Below are positions 23,148 through 35,019 of a DNA stretch of 64,000 nucleotides, piece after piece (the stretch's first letter is position 1; every line of letters starts with the position of its first letter). The position numbers and the translations under genes were made by a program. The stretch spans positions 10,961,513-11,025,512 of the forward strand of contig NC_057762.1 of the NCBI RefSeq assembly GCF_010389155.1. Direction: 5' to 3'. The notes beneath the pieces were generated by a model that ran no database searches, was not told the DNA's origin, and worked only from the letters and a program-made list of their open reading frames with translations. Source of the DNA: Erigeron canadensis. Its lineage: Eukaryota; Streptophyta; Magnoliopsida; Asterales; Asteraceae.

Positions 23148-23808
23148 CATGTGTATATACTTTATGGTTTGATATTATGACTCCCAAATGAGGATTATGT
23201 TCATGTTTATTTCATTGTCATATAATTTCCTTTTCTTTCAATTTGTCGGTGGATTAATCTAGCTAGACTTGATCGAGTCGTTTGGTATAACCACGTCAGA
23301 TTCTCGTGTTGTAATTAATATAGTACGTTCTTGTGTTGTTCTTGATTGTATTGCTTTGTGTTCCGTTTATTCTTGTGGGTGTGATCTTTGAATTGTCACA
23401 AAATTTCATTTTTGGTTCCAAATTTCCTAACTTTTCACTAGCAGGAACCCTGAAAGTGAAGTTTTGGGAAGGGGTGTTTGTTAAGTTTGTGAGTAATTTG
23501 GCATTATATTTATTTTACACGGGCTTGTTACGCGTGTGAACTTTGTCAAATATATAGGCATTAAGTTTGTAGAAGTTCTAAAAACTTTAAATAGTAATTT
23601 TTTAATTCCTAACTCATAATTAACTAATTGTAATCAAATACTAATCTTTCTTTAAATTTAATATAAAAAGATTTTTAATCGACACTTGGTGCATTCCTTG
23701 TATGACATGTGTCCCTTTGGTGTAACTTAAAAAACGATTATTAATTCATAATTATCTAATTGTAATCAAATACTAATCTTCAGATAGATTTAATATATAT
23801 ATATATAT
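23148..23808. other. 3' region of the dioxygenase gene and intergenic DNA
   Basis: No canonical AATAAA signal is seen just after the stop; AATTAATATA near 23315 might serve. CACGGGCTTGTTACGCGTG near 23518 looks like a decayed Helitron hairpin. A segment of about 60 bp (ACTAATTGTAATCAAATACTAATCTT) occurs twice, near 23620 and 23755. The 68-codon open frame at 23333-23539 has no recognisable content. Confidence 0.4.
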
Positions 23809-24511
23809 CTATATCTAAATATCCAATAAAACAGTAGTTATCCTAGCTTTATTAGGCTATCCATCTCAACTAAGATAAATATTTAGAATTTGCCACGTAA
23901 GATTTTTCCTACGTGTCATCTTCATATTTTTTTCATAATATTTATCAATCTATTATATATATATATAGAATAAAATATTTATAAAAAGTAATTAAAGGAT
24001 TTCCAAGTGATTTTGTTTCTATAATTTCTTTTTCGGTATATACATATCATATGAGTACATTTAGTGTTCCAAAACAATCATCTAACAATTTATTAATATA
24101 AATCCATATATTTATTAATATAAATCCATAGCTGTAACATTTATATGCATGAAAATCTTTATTAACTACACAATATCTAATATGTGTTTTGCATGTAATT
24201 TTGGATCCTAAAGATTCATGTAAGTTGATGTTGTTCATTGTTTTTTATATTTAATTCTCGTGCTTAAAATAGCTTCAACTATTTCAAATATATTGATTTT
24301 TTTTTTGGAAATATCTTCTTAATATCTATTTTCAGGTAATAGATGTAACAAATTTGCTCTGGAATTGTTACGAGTTATATATTTAAGGTTACAAAAATTT
24401 CATACAAAACTAAGTCCGTTCTTCAATTGAAGTTTTTCTTATATTGAGCTTTCTTGAAATATTTGTTATAAATATATGTAAACGCGTGCAACGCACGGGG
24501 CAAAAACCTAG
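23809..24511 (+). mobile_element. Helitron-like element
   Basis: The 3' end is well formed: GCGTGCAACGCACGGGG, a short A-rich spacer, CTAG (24508-24511), then T. A start at TCTATATCTAAATATCCAAT (23809, or TCTAAATATCC at 23814 following A) resembles 24529. Non-coding, about 0.7 kb. The pairing of these ends is an inference. Confidence 0.5.
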
Positions 24512-24768
24512 TATATACATATATATCTACCAATAAACTAAAACAGGATTTTAGTATCCTTTAATCGACACATGGCACTGTATTAAAACGACAAGTGTCC
24601 TTTTAATTATATATTCAATAGAAAATCTATTTAATTATTTATAATTTTAGTTAATCTTATATATTTGAATTAAATTACAATATCTATAATAATAAGTTTA
24701 TTGTTATTATTTTATTATATAAAAGGATACGAACAAATTAGGATTAAATATAGTATTTTAATAATGAA

Positions 24769-24797
24769 CTAGCTAATCAACCCGGGTTCAACCCGGG
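24769..24797 (-). mobile_element. Helitron-like 3' terminus (minus strand)
   Basis: On the minus strand: hairpin CCCGGGTTGAACCCGGG (24781-24797), spacer TTGATTAG, CTAG, then host T. The 5' end to the right could not be assigned. 24798-25165 shows no gene. Confidence 0.5.
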
Positions 24798-25165
24798 CCG
24801 TGTTATTAAAAAGTTCAAACAAAAAAATATATAGAATTTTGTATGTAATCTAGGAGAGTTCTATGTATGTCTGGTTCAACCCTATTTGATTTTTTGGCTT
24901 GCTGTGAGGGGATAAGGGAGTTCTTACACATATCGCTCGTAATTGTTGGATCCCTACTTGGTTGTATTCACATGGACATGTTTATTACATTTTTAGGTTG
25001 ATGTTTAATAGGTTTAAATCCTCTTTTTACTATGTATTGTTCATTTTATGCTAAAATGTGTTATGCAGTGTCTGTTATTCTTCTTTAATTGTAATATAGT
25101 CAGACGACACAACCGACATGTATGGTTACTAAACTTTTTATCCTCTCAATTTTTTGCCTCTTTTA

Positions 25166-25310
25166 GGCCGGAGATCCATCTGGAAGCAGTCTCTCTACCT
25201 TCGTGTAGGTGTAAGGCTGTCTACATTCCTAACTTCCCCAAACCTGGCTTTTGTCGGATTGGTACCTGACTTTTGCTGGATTGAGTACTGTTGTTGTTAT
25301 TGTTGTTGTA
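25166..25310 (+). mobile_element. SINE 3' part with (TTG)n tail
   Basis: GGAAGCAGTCTCTCTACCTT, GTAGGTGTAAGGCTGTCTAC and CCTAACTTCCCCAAACC, followed by TGTTGTTGTTATTGTTGTTG, match the conserved 3' body and TTG tail of the tobacco-TS/Au type plant SINEs as I remember them. The 5' pol III boxes were not identified, so it is either 5'-truncated or its head has diverged. Confidence 0.7.
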
Positions 25311-25884
25311 TGTAATTTGTTGTCGATACATTATAAATTTTGATATGGAGATAACAATATATTTGTAAAGATGAACATTAATATGTAAAATCGATTAGGT
25401 GATAAAAAAGTAAAACTAACTACCACAAATCAATGGTAGATATAGAATTAAAAATAAAGAGCTAGAATACGATCGCTCATTTTTTCATATTAATAAGGTT
25501 ACAAAATTAATATGTAACAAAAGAGATAACATAGAGCCTAATATGAAAATTAATTTTTTGAAAATTAAGAAAAAGTAATTATGACATCATAAATTTATAG
25601 AAAATAGCTTAAGAAAAAATGTTAGCATGCCACATAAGAAAAAAAGTTCTAAAAACAATTTTATTTTATTTAGATAAGAGATCTTAAATCTTTACAATAT
25701 CCAAATAAATATAAATATAATACATGTACCTATACGTAGCTATATATATATATATTTCAACTTCCTAATTCTAATACAAATATACCAACTTTTTATTATT
25801 TTTCCAATCCATTTTTATCTGAAAACTTGAGATTATTATTTGTTCACAAAATATACATATGAATATTACTCCGTATTATTCAAT

Positions 25885-25914
25885 CCGTGTATCATGTACG
25901 GGTATTATTACTAG
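25885..25914 (+). mobile_element. Helitron-like 3' terminus
   Basis: Hairpin CCGTGTATCATGTACGG followed by GTATTATTA, CTAG and host T. The body lies to the left, in AT-rich DNA without open frames, and its start is not defined. Confidence 0.55.
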
Positions 25915-25925
25915 TATTTATATAT

Positions 25926-26289
25926 AGGGGACAATTATTTTGAGAACTTATTTTTTTGTAATAACCGTGAGAACTCCGAGATTTTATATTGGATCACATG
26001 ATTTTTTTGTTCATTCACATGTGAAACGTTATAAAAATATATGTTGCAAGAGAATTTTTTTTTTCAAATCCTTATATATAGTCGTTTGTCACATATGAAC
26101 AAAAAAGGGTGAACAAATTCATTCACAAGTTCACAAAAGACTATTTGGAAGGTTTCTTAAAAAAGTTTCTTCACATACATTTTTATATCATTTCACATGT
26201 GAATGAACAAAAAAAACATGTGAACAAATATATATTTTAAGAGATTCTCATGGTTCTTAAAAAAAAATATTTTTCAAAATAAGAAAACT
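25926..26289. mobile_element. (TA)n-bounded foldback element 6
   Basis: Left end TAGGGGACAATTATTTTGAG pairs with the right end (TTTTTCAAAATAAGAAAACTA). Inner blocks TCACATGTGAA and GAACAAAAAA also pair. Same terminal wording and (TA)n flanks as elements 1 and 3 at 4441-6131, so this is another member of that group. Confidence 0.65.
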
Positions 26290-26553
26290 ATATATATATA
26301 AAATTATATATTATGTTTCTATATATATGATTTATAAAAAAAAATTAATAATGTTAACATGAATACGGAATACAACTAATTTAAAAGATAAGATGTATGC
26401 TAAGTTTTAAACATCTAATTAAACAAATATATTATACAATTAATGGGGTTTTGTATAGTATATGAAGGATTCGTATCCAAACTTAAGTATCTAACAACTA
26501 CATATTCTCTATTCTCTATATAAATATAATTATATCATCAAATATTATATAAT

Positions 26554-26581
26554 CCGTACATCGTGCGGGCATTAAAACTAG
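26554..26581 (+). mobile_element. Helitron-like 3' terminus
   Basis: Hairpin CCGTACATCGTGCGGG (26554-26569), then CATTAAAA, CTAG and host T. It abuts, with three bases between, the start of the next Helitron-like element. Confidence 0.6.
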
Positions 26582-26584
26582 TAA

Positions 26585-27476
26585 TCTATCATATAACTAA
26601 AAGAGGGGGTTTAGGGTACATTTGACAACCCTAATTCCCCTCTTTTAGCCTAATACCCTCTCCTTATTAATTCTTTCTTTTTTCTAATATTTATTTAATA
26701 AAAAATATTTTTTTTATTATTATCTATATATATACAACTTAAAAAAACTCTCACATATTCTCAATCATAAAAAAACCAACGGCAAAAAAAAGGAAAGCAA
26801 TCATCGACTACCAAAAAGTTTTTATTTATTTATATACTTTGTTTATATTTAATCATCATTATTATTATTATTCAACATTGAATTATTATATTATTGTTAT
26901 TGTTATTATTATCTCTTTTAATTTAGTTTATTGTCCATTATAGGTTTATATATTATAGCTCATTCTTCAACAACAAAAAATAAGACCATATTATTTCACT
27001 TGAAAATCTTAAGTCAACACATGTTAATTATCATCTACGACTCCGTGTTGTGCATGTATAAACTGTTTCAGAGTGGAATAACCCGGAGAAAATCAAAATG
27101 TTCGAGATGGTTTTTTTGTTGATGAATTGGTATGTATTTTTCAAATCATATACTCTACACTTTTTGTATTTTCTTTTTATTTAACTAAAGTTAAAAAAAA
27201 AATGGTAAACTAAAATCAATATTTATATGGAGTTAATTTTCATATGTTTCTTTTTTAGCTTTCGTATTGATTAATTTGTGATATAGGTCATACAATTTTT
27301 GTTTCTCTTTTTAATTAACCAAAACTGAAAAAAAATGGTAAACAAGAATCAATATATATATGGAATTAATTTTCATATGTTTCTTTTTTAGCTTTCGTAT
27401 TTTTTAAGTTGTGATATTGATCATACACTTTTTATTTCACAATTATTATAAGATATTGGACGGACCTGAGCACTAG
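26585..27476 (+). mobile_element. Helitron-like element, 892 bp
   Basis: Starts TCTATCATATAACTAAAAG after A and ends GAGCACTAG before T. The terminal hairpin is degenerate (GGACGGACCTGAGC). Inside, a block of about 125 bp (ATGGTAAAC...CATATGTTTCTTTTTTAGC) is tandemly duplicated at about 27185-27430. No Rep/helicase, hence non-autonomous. A 63-codon frame at 26931-27122 has no recognisable content. Confidence 0.6.
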
Positions 27477-27478
27477 TA

Positions 27479-27813
27479 ATATAACTAAAAGATGAGGTTG
27501 GGGGTACACTTGGCACCTCTAAAATCTCTTTTTAGGTCTAATACTCTCTCATAATTACTATATAATTTATATTAATATTTGTAGAAAAAATCTCATTAAT
27601 TTACACTTTTTGTTTTCCATCAATAATTTACATTTTTTAGCCCTAAAAATCTAATTTATGTTTATTTTTAGTCATCAACTTGAGAATATTTTAATCATTT
27701 AATTAATAAAAAATATTTCAACATATAAAATATTTTCTACAAAAAAATATTTCAAAATATAAAATACAATATATGTATTCAATGTTATTTTGATAATGTC
27801 GTCCAATTTAATA
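27479..27813 (+). mobile_element. Helitron-like 5' part, cut by the gypsy insertion
   Basis: TATAACTAAAAGATGAGG, then GGGGGTACACTTGGCAC, matches the start of the preceding element and a copy at about 50128. It is followed by AT-rich DNA and broken by the gypsy target site GTATA (27814-27818). Its continuation should begin at 49822. Confidence 0.45.
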
Positions 27814-27818
27814 GTATA

Positions 27819-29764
27819 TGAAAGGACTAGACTCGATAAACCGAAAACGCAAATTTTTTTTTTTTTATATATATACCCCACTGTGCCGCAGTGGGTCAAA
27901 CACTCCCCACTGCGCCGCAGTGGAAAGCCTCGGCAAAGAAAGGGACAAAGCCCTACTTCGCCGCAGTGGGCTTGACACACCCCCCACTGCGCCGCAGTGG
28001 GAGGAAACCAAATATGATCAGAGGATTTCCACTGCGCCGCAGTGGGCAAAACCACCCCCACTGCGCCGCAGTGGGAGACTTGACCAGCAACCCTAACATC
28101 GACTTAACACTTGATCCAACTTGCAACCTTCAAATTTCAAAATGAACTTCTCAAAACACTTTGCAAAGGTTTCCAACAACAAAGTAGACGCATTTCAAAC
28201 CCAATTACAATATAACTAGTTTCACAAATCCAAGAACAACCCTAACAGGTCATTTACCCGTTCTAGCAACATTTTCGCCCATAAACAACATTTTCAGAGA
28301 CTTTACAACTTGGACATTTACAGAAATATTACCGAAACATGACCTCAAATCAAAATGTACCATAAGCCAAAGGAGAGGGACAACTAGGTATCTACACCAA
28401 AAGATTGTCATCCATCCAAGGATGACCTAAGTACCTTCAAGAACTTCCAAAAGTTACTTCAAGCTCTAATTCAACTTTCTTCAAATCAACAACACTAGTT
28501 CCTTCTTCCGGAACTACCTATAAGAGTGTAAACAACTAAAATATAAGCAAAGACTTAGTGAATATACTTGCATACATTTATGATTACGAAGGAGGGCATA
28601 GTACAAGGACTTTCACATGTAACCTATGGCATCGTCATGTCACATTTACATATTCACCTTGCACACAAACAATACATATATGGATCCATATAAGCTAAAC
28701 AATCATATCTATCAGGATTCTTAGGCCCCGGAGGTTCTTAGGTCTCATAAACAATGCCCCACATGGGCTTCACGCCAAATCAATTACCATGCTTGGAACA
28801 ATCATATCTCATGGTAATTGACCCAACGTAAACATAAGGGTATGCAAATATACTCACCTCCTCCGCAATAAAGAGAATAACGCTAAACAACAAGCATAAG
28901 CAAGCTTCAACCTAAAATCATATCGTAAAATACATAAGCTTACATTCACAACTTGGCTAGTTCAACCTAGCCATTCTCAATCACTAGCCTTTTCAAAACC
29001 CAAAACCCAACCCATTTGTCATTGAGTTACTTTCATCTTTAACCATAACATTAGGTAGTTCAACCTACCATTTTCATTCACATGACAATAACTAGTAATA
29101 TTCATCTTTTCTTACAAACTCAATTCATCACATGAATTTATCAAATTCATAATCAAGCACATCTGATAACTCAATGACAACTAGGTTAACTAAGGAATTG
29201 GAGAAAATTAACCATAATTCATTTTCTAGCAAAAACCCCCAATATTGGTTCATCCATGAACCCTAATTTCAAGAGAATGATAAAACTAAATTAAGGGAAT
29301 TCAATACCTCAAGATTAAATGAGCTAATCCAAGACTTAAATTGAAAATCTCCTTTCCCCTTCTTCTTTGAAATTTTCGTTCACCACCACACAAAACCCAC
29401 AAACCCTAGCTTTTCAGTTTCTTGAATGAAGATTATTTGATGGTGATGATTACTATGGATGTTTCTTATCCATGAATTTGAAGGAACTTAGCTTGATTTG
29501 AGAAAATGAAATGAAGTGCATGTAGAGAATGAAGAAGAAGAAGAAACTAATGGATGGAAGAGTGATTCATCACAAGTGAGATGGCTGACACATCAGGGGC
29601 TTGCCACACCCTTTTCTCTTTTTGTGGGTATTTTACCCGTCATCCGCTAAAGTTCCAACTAAATTAACCCCATATCCAAAAATAAAATACTAGGAAATTA
29701 ATTTAATGTCAAAACTATAAAAAGGGGTTGATTTCTTTTACTTTAAAATATTTGGGGTGTTACA
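27819..29764 (-). repeat. Gypsy 3' LTR
   Basis: 1946 bp, from TGAAAGGACTAGACTC to GGGGTGTTACA in plus reading. Near its left end lies a cluster of six GC-rich palindromes (listed separately) in otherwise AT-rich DNA. Apparent open frames at 27699-28145 arise from that cluster and are not genes. Confidence 0.95.
27877..28076. repeat. Six-copy GC palindrome cluster in the gypsy 3' LTR
   Basis: Six copies of CCACTGCGCCGCAGTGG (8-bp stem around one C), spaced irregularly by about 15-30 bases. Copy 1 (ACTGTGCC) and copy 3 (CTACTTCGCC) carry substitutions; the others are perfect. In element orientation the cluster lies in the downstream (R/U5) end of the LTR. Confidence 0.9.
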
Positions 29765-29780
29765 ACTCTCCCCCACTTGG
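29765..29780 (-). promoter_or_regulatory. Gypsy polypurine tract
   Basis: Read on the minus strand, CCAAGTGGGGGAGAGT stands directly before the LTR start TGTAAC, the position of the plus-strand primer of an LTR retrotransposon. Confidence 0.8.
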
Positions 29781-30423
29781 AACGGATCACGGCCTCGTGA
29801 TCCAAGCCATATGCAAAGACGGATAATAAACTAGTACATCATGCTCGGATTCCCACGTACAATCGGATCCTACCATGCTTCCACAAAATCTTGTAAGTTC
29901 TCATCGTCTAATTTTGTATTCTTCTAAGCTCTTCCTCGACTATGGCGATCGGCTCTTCAATATAATTCAACTTATTATCAACTTCAATCTCATTCAATGG
30001 TACATAGGAAGACTCATCGACAAGGCATTTTCTAAGATGTGACACATGAAAAGTAGGGTGAATTCCCGATAACTCTTCCGGTAATTCCAAACGGTATGCC
30101 TGCTTGCCAACTTTAGCCACAATCTTGAATGGGCCAATAAAACGAGGGCTTAACTTTCCACGCTTTCGAAATCATAACACACCTTTCCATGGGGAGACTT
30201 TCAACAAGACACGGTCATCAACATTGAATTCAATTGGCCTTCTTCGTTTATCCGCATACGACTTCTGTCGGTTTTGAGCCGCTTTCAATCTTTCCTTGAT
30301 CACATCTATCTTCTCAATTGTTTTCAGCACCACTTCTGTGCCACCCATTTCTCTTTGACCTACTTCTCCCTAACAAATTGGAGATCGACACTTCCTTCCA
30401 TACAACATTTCATACGGTGGCAT
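29780..30423 (-). pseudogene. Gypsy integrase C-terminus and chromodomain-like remnant
   Basis: The open piece at 29908-30120 reads VGKQAYRLELPEELSGIHPT, then FHVSHLRKCLVDE, the gypsy integrase C-terminal box. It continues NYIEEPIAIVEEELRR, the usual lead into a chromovirus chromodomain. After a stop the next frame gives RTYKILWKHG-like wording, consistent with a decayed chromodomain. 30121-30423 carries the preceding integrase part with shifted frames. In chromoviruses this domain guides integration to chromatin. Here it is broken by stops. Confidence 0.8.
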
Positions 30424-31545
30424 TTAAATACTAGAATGGTAGCTATTGTTGTATGAGAATTCTACTAAAGGAAAGTGAAGATCCCAAGTGCCTCCAAAGT
30501 CAATTATACATGCTCGAAGCATGTCTTCGAGCTTTTGAATGGTTCTCTCACTTTGGCCATCCGTTTGTGGGTGATAGGCGGTACTAAGCTTGAGCTTGGT
30601 ACCCATATCTTCATGAAATTTTCGCCAAAAGTGAGAAGTGAAACGAGTGTCTCTATCCGAAACAAGGGAGATAGGAACTCCATGTCTAGCTACAACTTCT
30701 TTCACGTAGATCTTTGCCAACACTTCGGATGATGATGCCTCACGGATAGGAAGAAACAAGGCACTCTTGGTTAGTCTATCAACTATCACCCATATTGTAT
30801 CAAATTGATTTCTAGGGGTCTTGGGCAATTTTGTGATGAAATCCATGGTGATCTCTTCCCACTTCCATTCGGGAATTTCCAACGGTTGCATCATACCATA
30901 AGGCTTTTGATGCTCCGCCTTCACTTGTACGCAAGTCAAACATTTCTCAACGTACTTCACCACATCACGTTTCATTCCAGGCCACCAATACTCCACTTTT
31001 AAATCATGGTACATCTTTGTGGCACCGGGGTGAATGGAATACTTGGATTTGTGAGCCTCATCGAGGAGAACTTGCTTCAACTCACAAGAGAATGGGATCC
31101 AAATCCTCCCAAAACGTAAAGTAAGGCCACGAGAATCCTTAGTGAAATATTGCATTTGGCCTTGAATTCTTTCTCTTTTTGGATCCCGTTGTAAAGCCTT
31201 CTCTTGAGCTTCTCTAATTTGATTCAAGAAATCGTTAGTGATCAAAACCCAAAGAGGAGAAACGACTAGAGCATGATGAGAACTCTTCCGACTCAAAGCG
31301 TCCGCTACCACGTTAGCCTTCCCGGGATGATACAAAATCTCGCAATCATAATCCTTCAAGAGATCTAGCCATCTTCGTTGGCGATTGTTAAGAACTCTTT
31401 GCTCAAAGAAATACTTGAGGCTTTTATGATCGGAATAGATGGTGAACTTGACTCCATATAGGTAATGGCGCCAAATTTTCAAGGCAAAGACCACCGCCAC
31501 TAATTCCAAGTCATGAGTGGGATATCGCTTTTCATGCTCCTTCAA
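30424..31545 (-). pseudogene. Gypsy RNase H (C-terminal) and integrase core
   Basis: A 373-codon frame. It starts in RNase H ([31 protein letters not shown], then [20 protein letters not shown]). The integrase zinc finger follows (a [11 protein letters not shown] lead, [19 protein letters not shown]). The DDE core shows [35 protein letters not shown] and [12 protein letters not shown]. It ends at YNNSYHSSI with a TAA where related elements have a Gln codon, so a C-to-T change is likely. It is separated from the RT frame by another single stop. Catalytic Asp and Glu positions look present. Confidence 0.92.
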
Positions 31546-31575
31546 TTGCCTAGAAGCATACGCAATAACTTTACC

Positions 31576-32496
31576 TCATTGCATAAGAACACAACCGAGG
31601 CCATTTGATGATCCATCACAATACACCACCATATCTTCAAGACCATCTGGCAAAACAAGAACCGGTGCTTGACTTAGCCTTTCACGAAGTTGTTGAAAAG
31701 CCATCTCTTGTTCATCTTTCCATTCGAACTTGATATTCTTGCGAGTTAATTTGGTTATGGGAGAAGCTATTTTAGAGAAATCTTGAATGAAACGACGATA
31801 ATAGCCTGCTAAACCAAGAAAACTTCTAATCTCCGACGAACTCTTGGGTTGCTCCCACTTCATCACCGCATTAATCTTAGCCAGATCCACCATGATTCCT
31901 ACACTATTAACAATATGGCCAAGAAATTGCACCTCCCTTATCCAAAATTTACATTTGGAGAATTTGGCATAGAGTTTCTCCTTACGTAACGCTTCCAACA
32001 CCTCCCTTAAATGAACTTCATGATCGGACGAACTCTTGGAATAAATGAGAATATCATCAATGAAGACGATCACGGACTTATCGAGCATAGGGCGACAAAC
32101 ACGGTTCATAAGGTCCATGAAAGCCGCGGGAGCATTGGTGAGTCCAAAAGGCATGACAACAAACTCAAAAAGACCATAACGAGTCCGAAAGGCGGTTTTA
32201 GGAATATCTTCTTCACGTATTTTGAGTTGATGGTAACCCGAACGAAGATCGATTTTAGAAAAATGTGAGGCTCTTTGAAGTTGATCAAACAAATCATCAA
32301 TTCTCGGCAAAGGATATTTGTTCTTTACGGTGACTTTGTTGAGTTCACGATAATCGATACACATCCGCATGCTACCATCCTTCTTTTTGACAAAAAGTAC
32401 CGGTGCACCCCAAGGAGAGTTACTAGGTCGAATGAAACCCTTATCAAGTAACTCTTGGAGTTGCTTCATCATTTCTTGCATTTCCGTTGGAGCCAA
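31576..32496 (-). pseudogene. Gypsy reverse transcriptase and start of RNase H
   Basis: A 306-codon frame with all gypsy RT blocks: [71 protein letters not shown], the catalytic [12 protein letters not shown], and [11 protein letters not shown]. It then runs into RNase H ([18 protein letters not shown]). The frame ends at TGA directly before a [16 protein letters not shown] continuation in the same frame. An Arg CGA to TGA change is the likely cause. RT copies the element RNA in the particle. Confidence 0.93.
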
Positions 32497-33055
32497 ACGG
32501 TAAGGAGCCTTAGCAATGGGGTTAGCCGCCGGAATAAGATCAATAGAGTACTCAACTTGCCGTTCGGGAGGAATGCCGGCAAGTCTTCGGGAAAAACATC
32601 GGCGAATTCATTAACAATAGGAATGTCTTGGATGGATAGAGGTTTCTTCTCAACCTCAACAATGTGAGCGAGATAAGCATGACAACCATGAGACATATAA
32701 CGCTTGGCACGAGCAAAAGTACAAACAGGTATAGAACGCTCCTTCCTATCACCATAAACCACCAAGTCTTCACCTTTGGAAGTTTTTAAATATACGGCTT
32801 TTTCATCACAAGCGATTTTAGCATTACACGAGCTCAACCAATCCATACCCAAGATTATATCAAACTCTCCCATCGGAAAAGGAATTAAATTGGCTTGGAA
32901 GAGTTCCGAAGAAATTTTGATCTCACACCCTTCATACACATCCTTCACTAATTCTATCCTACCATTACCAACCTCAACTTGCAAAGCGTTTTCTAAACAT
33001 GACTTAGATACGGGAATAACATGAATCATTCTAATAGCAACAAATGATCTATTCG
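32469..33055 (-). pseudogene. Gypsy aspartic protease, part behind the copia insertion
   Basis: 186 codons open from 33029. MIHVIPVSKSC, then FQANLIPFPMGEFDIILGMD and WLSSCNAKIACDEKAV, the retropepsin C-terminal half with ILGMDWL. It then passes to a linker ending near [11 protein letters not shown] before RT. The active-site half (LFDSG) lies on the other side of copia B, at about 46198-46215. The two halves join in frame at the CTCCC target site when copia B and one target copy are removed. A frameshift near 32560 separates it from RT. Confidence 0.85.
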
Positions 33056-33060
33056 CTCCC

Positions 33061-33706
33061 TATGAGTCCCTCGATAGCTATAGATCGCTCTCGAGATCGT
33101 CTATGATTATGTCGTGAGTGCGGAATCCTCACGAGATAACTAGTTTGATTAGTAAACTGATATATCGCTAATTATCAAATAAATAATCAGCCGTATTGTG
33201 CTATCTTCGTTTCTATAAGCTATAGAACGTACTTAGGTGTCTGGAGTACTTGTATGTCGAACGTATATATTTATATTAGGGTATTCGTTCGTATATATAT
33301 GTTTCAGGTCGAACTGGGCTTGCTGGGCTTTGTTCTTATGAATTTAGCTGCCAGCCCATGTAACGAAGTTAATCTTCGTTTGTACCAAACGAAGTTTATC
33401 TTCGTTTGCCTCTAACGAAGATATACCTTATCTTCGTTAGATGTAATACTTGGTTATATTCCTAAGTGTTTCATCTTAAGGAATCCTAACACATATTATG
33501 TTTGTACTTGTATATCACACAACAAACATCATACATAACACACATATATATATATATAACTCCAAACATGTAATCGATCATTACCAAAACATAAAGTCCA
33601 TAATCTATCAATTACATATATAGATACGACATAAATTAACATAATATCTCAATCTAAACGACATATCAAATCTAAGTTGCTGTTGTCACATCAACGTACA
33701 TCAACA
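33061..33706 (-). repeat. Copia B 3' LTR
   Basis: 646 bp, TATGAGTCCCTCGAT to CGTACATCAACA. The first bases are TA where the other LTR has TG. The AACGAAG/CTTCGTT inverted motif appears as paired copies around 33362-33445. On the minus strand, TATATATATATATG about 150-165 bases into the LTR is a possible TATA box. Confidence 0.95.
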
Positions 33707-33722
33707 AACTCCCCCTTGACAG
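33707..33722 (-). promoter_or_regulatory. Copia B polypurine tract
   Basis: Minus-strand reading CTGTCAAGGGGGAGTT directly before the 3' LTR. Confidence 0.8.
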
Positions 33723-33756
33723 CAGCACCTTCGATTTCTTAGTCTTCAAAATCTGA

Positions 33757-34864
33757 TCATTCATCAAATAACAATCTTTTGCTATTTGCATGAATATCTT
33801 CATGTAAGCAGAGCTGAAGTATCTTACGATATCTACTTTCTTCATGCTTCCAAAATGGCAAAAACGAGCACTCCGTATCGTATAACTTCCTCAGATCATT
33901 TCTTGAAAAGTTCACCAGCTGCATAGGATCATAAACTCTTCTCAACAAAATCTGCTTCTTTGAATCTGCATACATTTTGGCTTCACCAGAATTTCGATCA
34001 ATTTCCCAATTATCCATCTTGTCCAAGACATCTTGTGCCCATTTCTTGACAGGAACCTTGATCATACATTTAATATCATGTTGAACAAACTCAACTGTTT
34101 TATCTGGCTTAACCACTCTTTTCTTCGATCTTGGCTCAATCTTAAATTGTGGTTTATTAGAATCTTTCATGTTCTTCCTTAACCAAAAATCTTTTCTAAG
34201 ATTCTTACCAACAACATCAGCTAAGCCATCATCGCTTGGATTGATAATCCAGTTATTTCCAAGCTCATGTAAATCTTCTTCACACAAACTTCTGAAATGT
34301 CTCTCACACCATGCTAAGTACTGACAACCTTCTGGTCTTTTAAGCACAAACAACTTCAATTCATCATCATAAAACCAACTCCAGATGATTGTCTTGTACT
34401 TTGCAGCATCTTTATCTGAGATATGAGTCCAATACAAATTCGGTTTCCACGTTTCCCTATGTACTATCCAATCATTTACTCTTTTCTCGGGAACACGTCG
34501 ATCCACAATATGTAATGAATCATCATCTCTGAGAGAAACTGGAAAATCATTTGAATTGAATGGTCTTGTCACATTAATCTCATATTCAGATGGAATCGAC
34601 ACATCACCATTCTTAGCATACACAACAAAATGTAGAACTTGAGTTAGGCTGCTGAATGGGACTTGAAGCATTCTTTCTCTAACATCTGATCTCTGCTGAT
34701 CCAACACTCTATTTTCTTCAATCAACGGATCTTCAGGAATTGAGTCCCACACTTCATCAAACCCATAAGGCTTCTTGAATATATCTAGATTTGGTTCAGG
34801 GACAAATTCGCCTTCCTCGAGCTCATCACCATCAAAGAATAAATCTGTATAATTTGGATCATCT
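33757..34864 (-). CDS. Uncharacterised post-pol ORF of copia B (ORF-X)
   Basis: At least 331 codons open from a GTG at 34752. The frame continues upstream to about 34864 (DGDELEEGEFVPEPNLD wording) with no ATG, just after a TTAAATAG that could be a splice acceptor. I recognise no domain. Seen: mixed charged/aromatic protein; KTIIWSWFYDDELKLFVLKR, CERHFRSLCEEDLHELGNNW and VKKWAQDVLDKMDNWEID; ends HANSKRLLFDE. No signal peptide or transmembrane helix, so a classical envelope is not supported, although it lies where SIRE elements carry their env-like ORF. The frame is uninterrupted although gag-pol is broken, which may mean recent selection or chance. It is on the same strand as gag-pol, 50 bases from the 3' LTR. 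Confidence 0.6.
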
Positions 34865-35019
34865 ATTTAAATTTACACAAAATGAACACCAGAATAAAAG
34901 AATAAACATAATAATTATAATAAAGATGAAATGTACTTGTATTAAAATAAGATAAATTACATTTTCATTACATAAAATGTCATAACTTATTACACACAAT
35001 CAAGTATACATTCTATCTA

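Noticed and set aside
24484..24511. GC-rich hairpin followed by A-rich bases as a terminator
   Set aside because: Position and CTAG|T ending match a Helitron 3' end, and a bacterial-type terminator makes no sense here.
27699..28145. Overlapping open frames in four frames, and repeats resembling a CRISPR array
   Set aside because: They arise from the GC palindrome cluster in the gypsy LTR. Spacers are irregular and the same array occurs in both LTRs; CRISPR is not expected in a plant nucleus.
32011..33024. Plus-strand frames opposite gypsy RT and protease
   Set aside because: Antisense shadows of pol.
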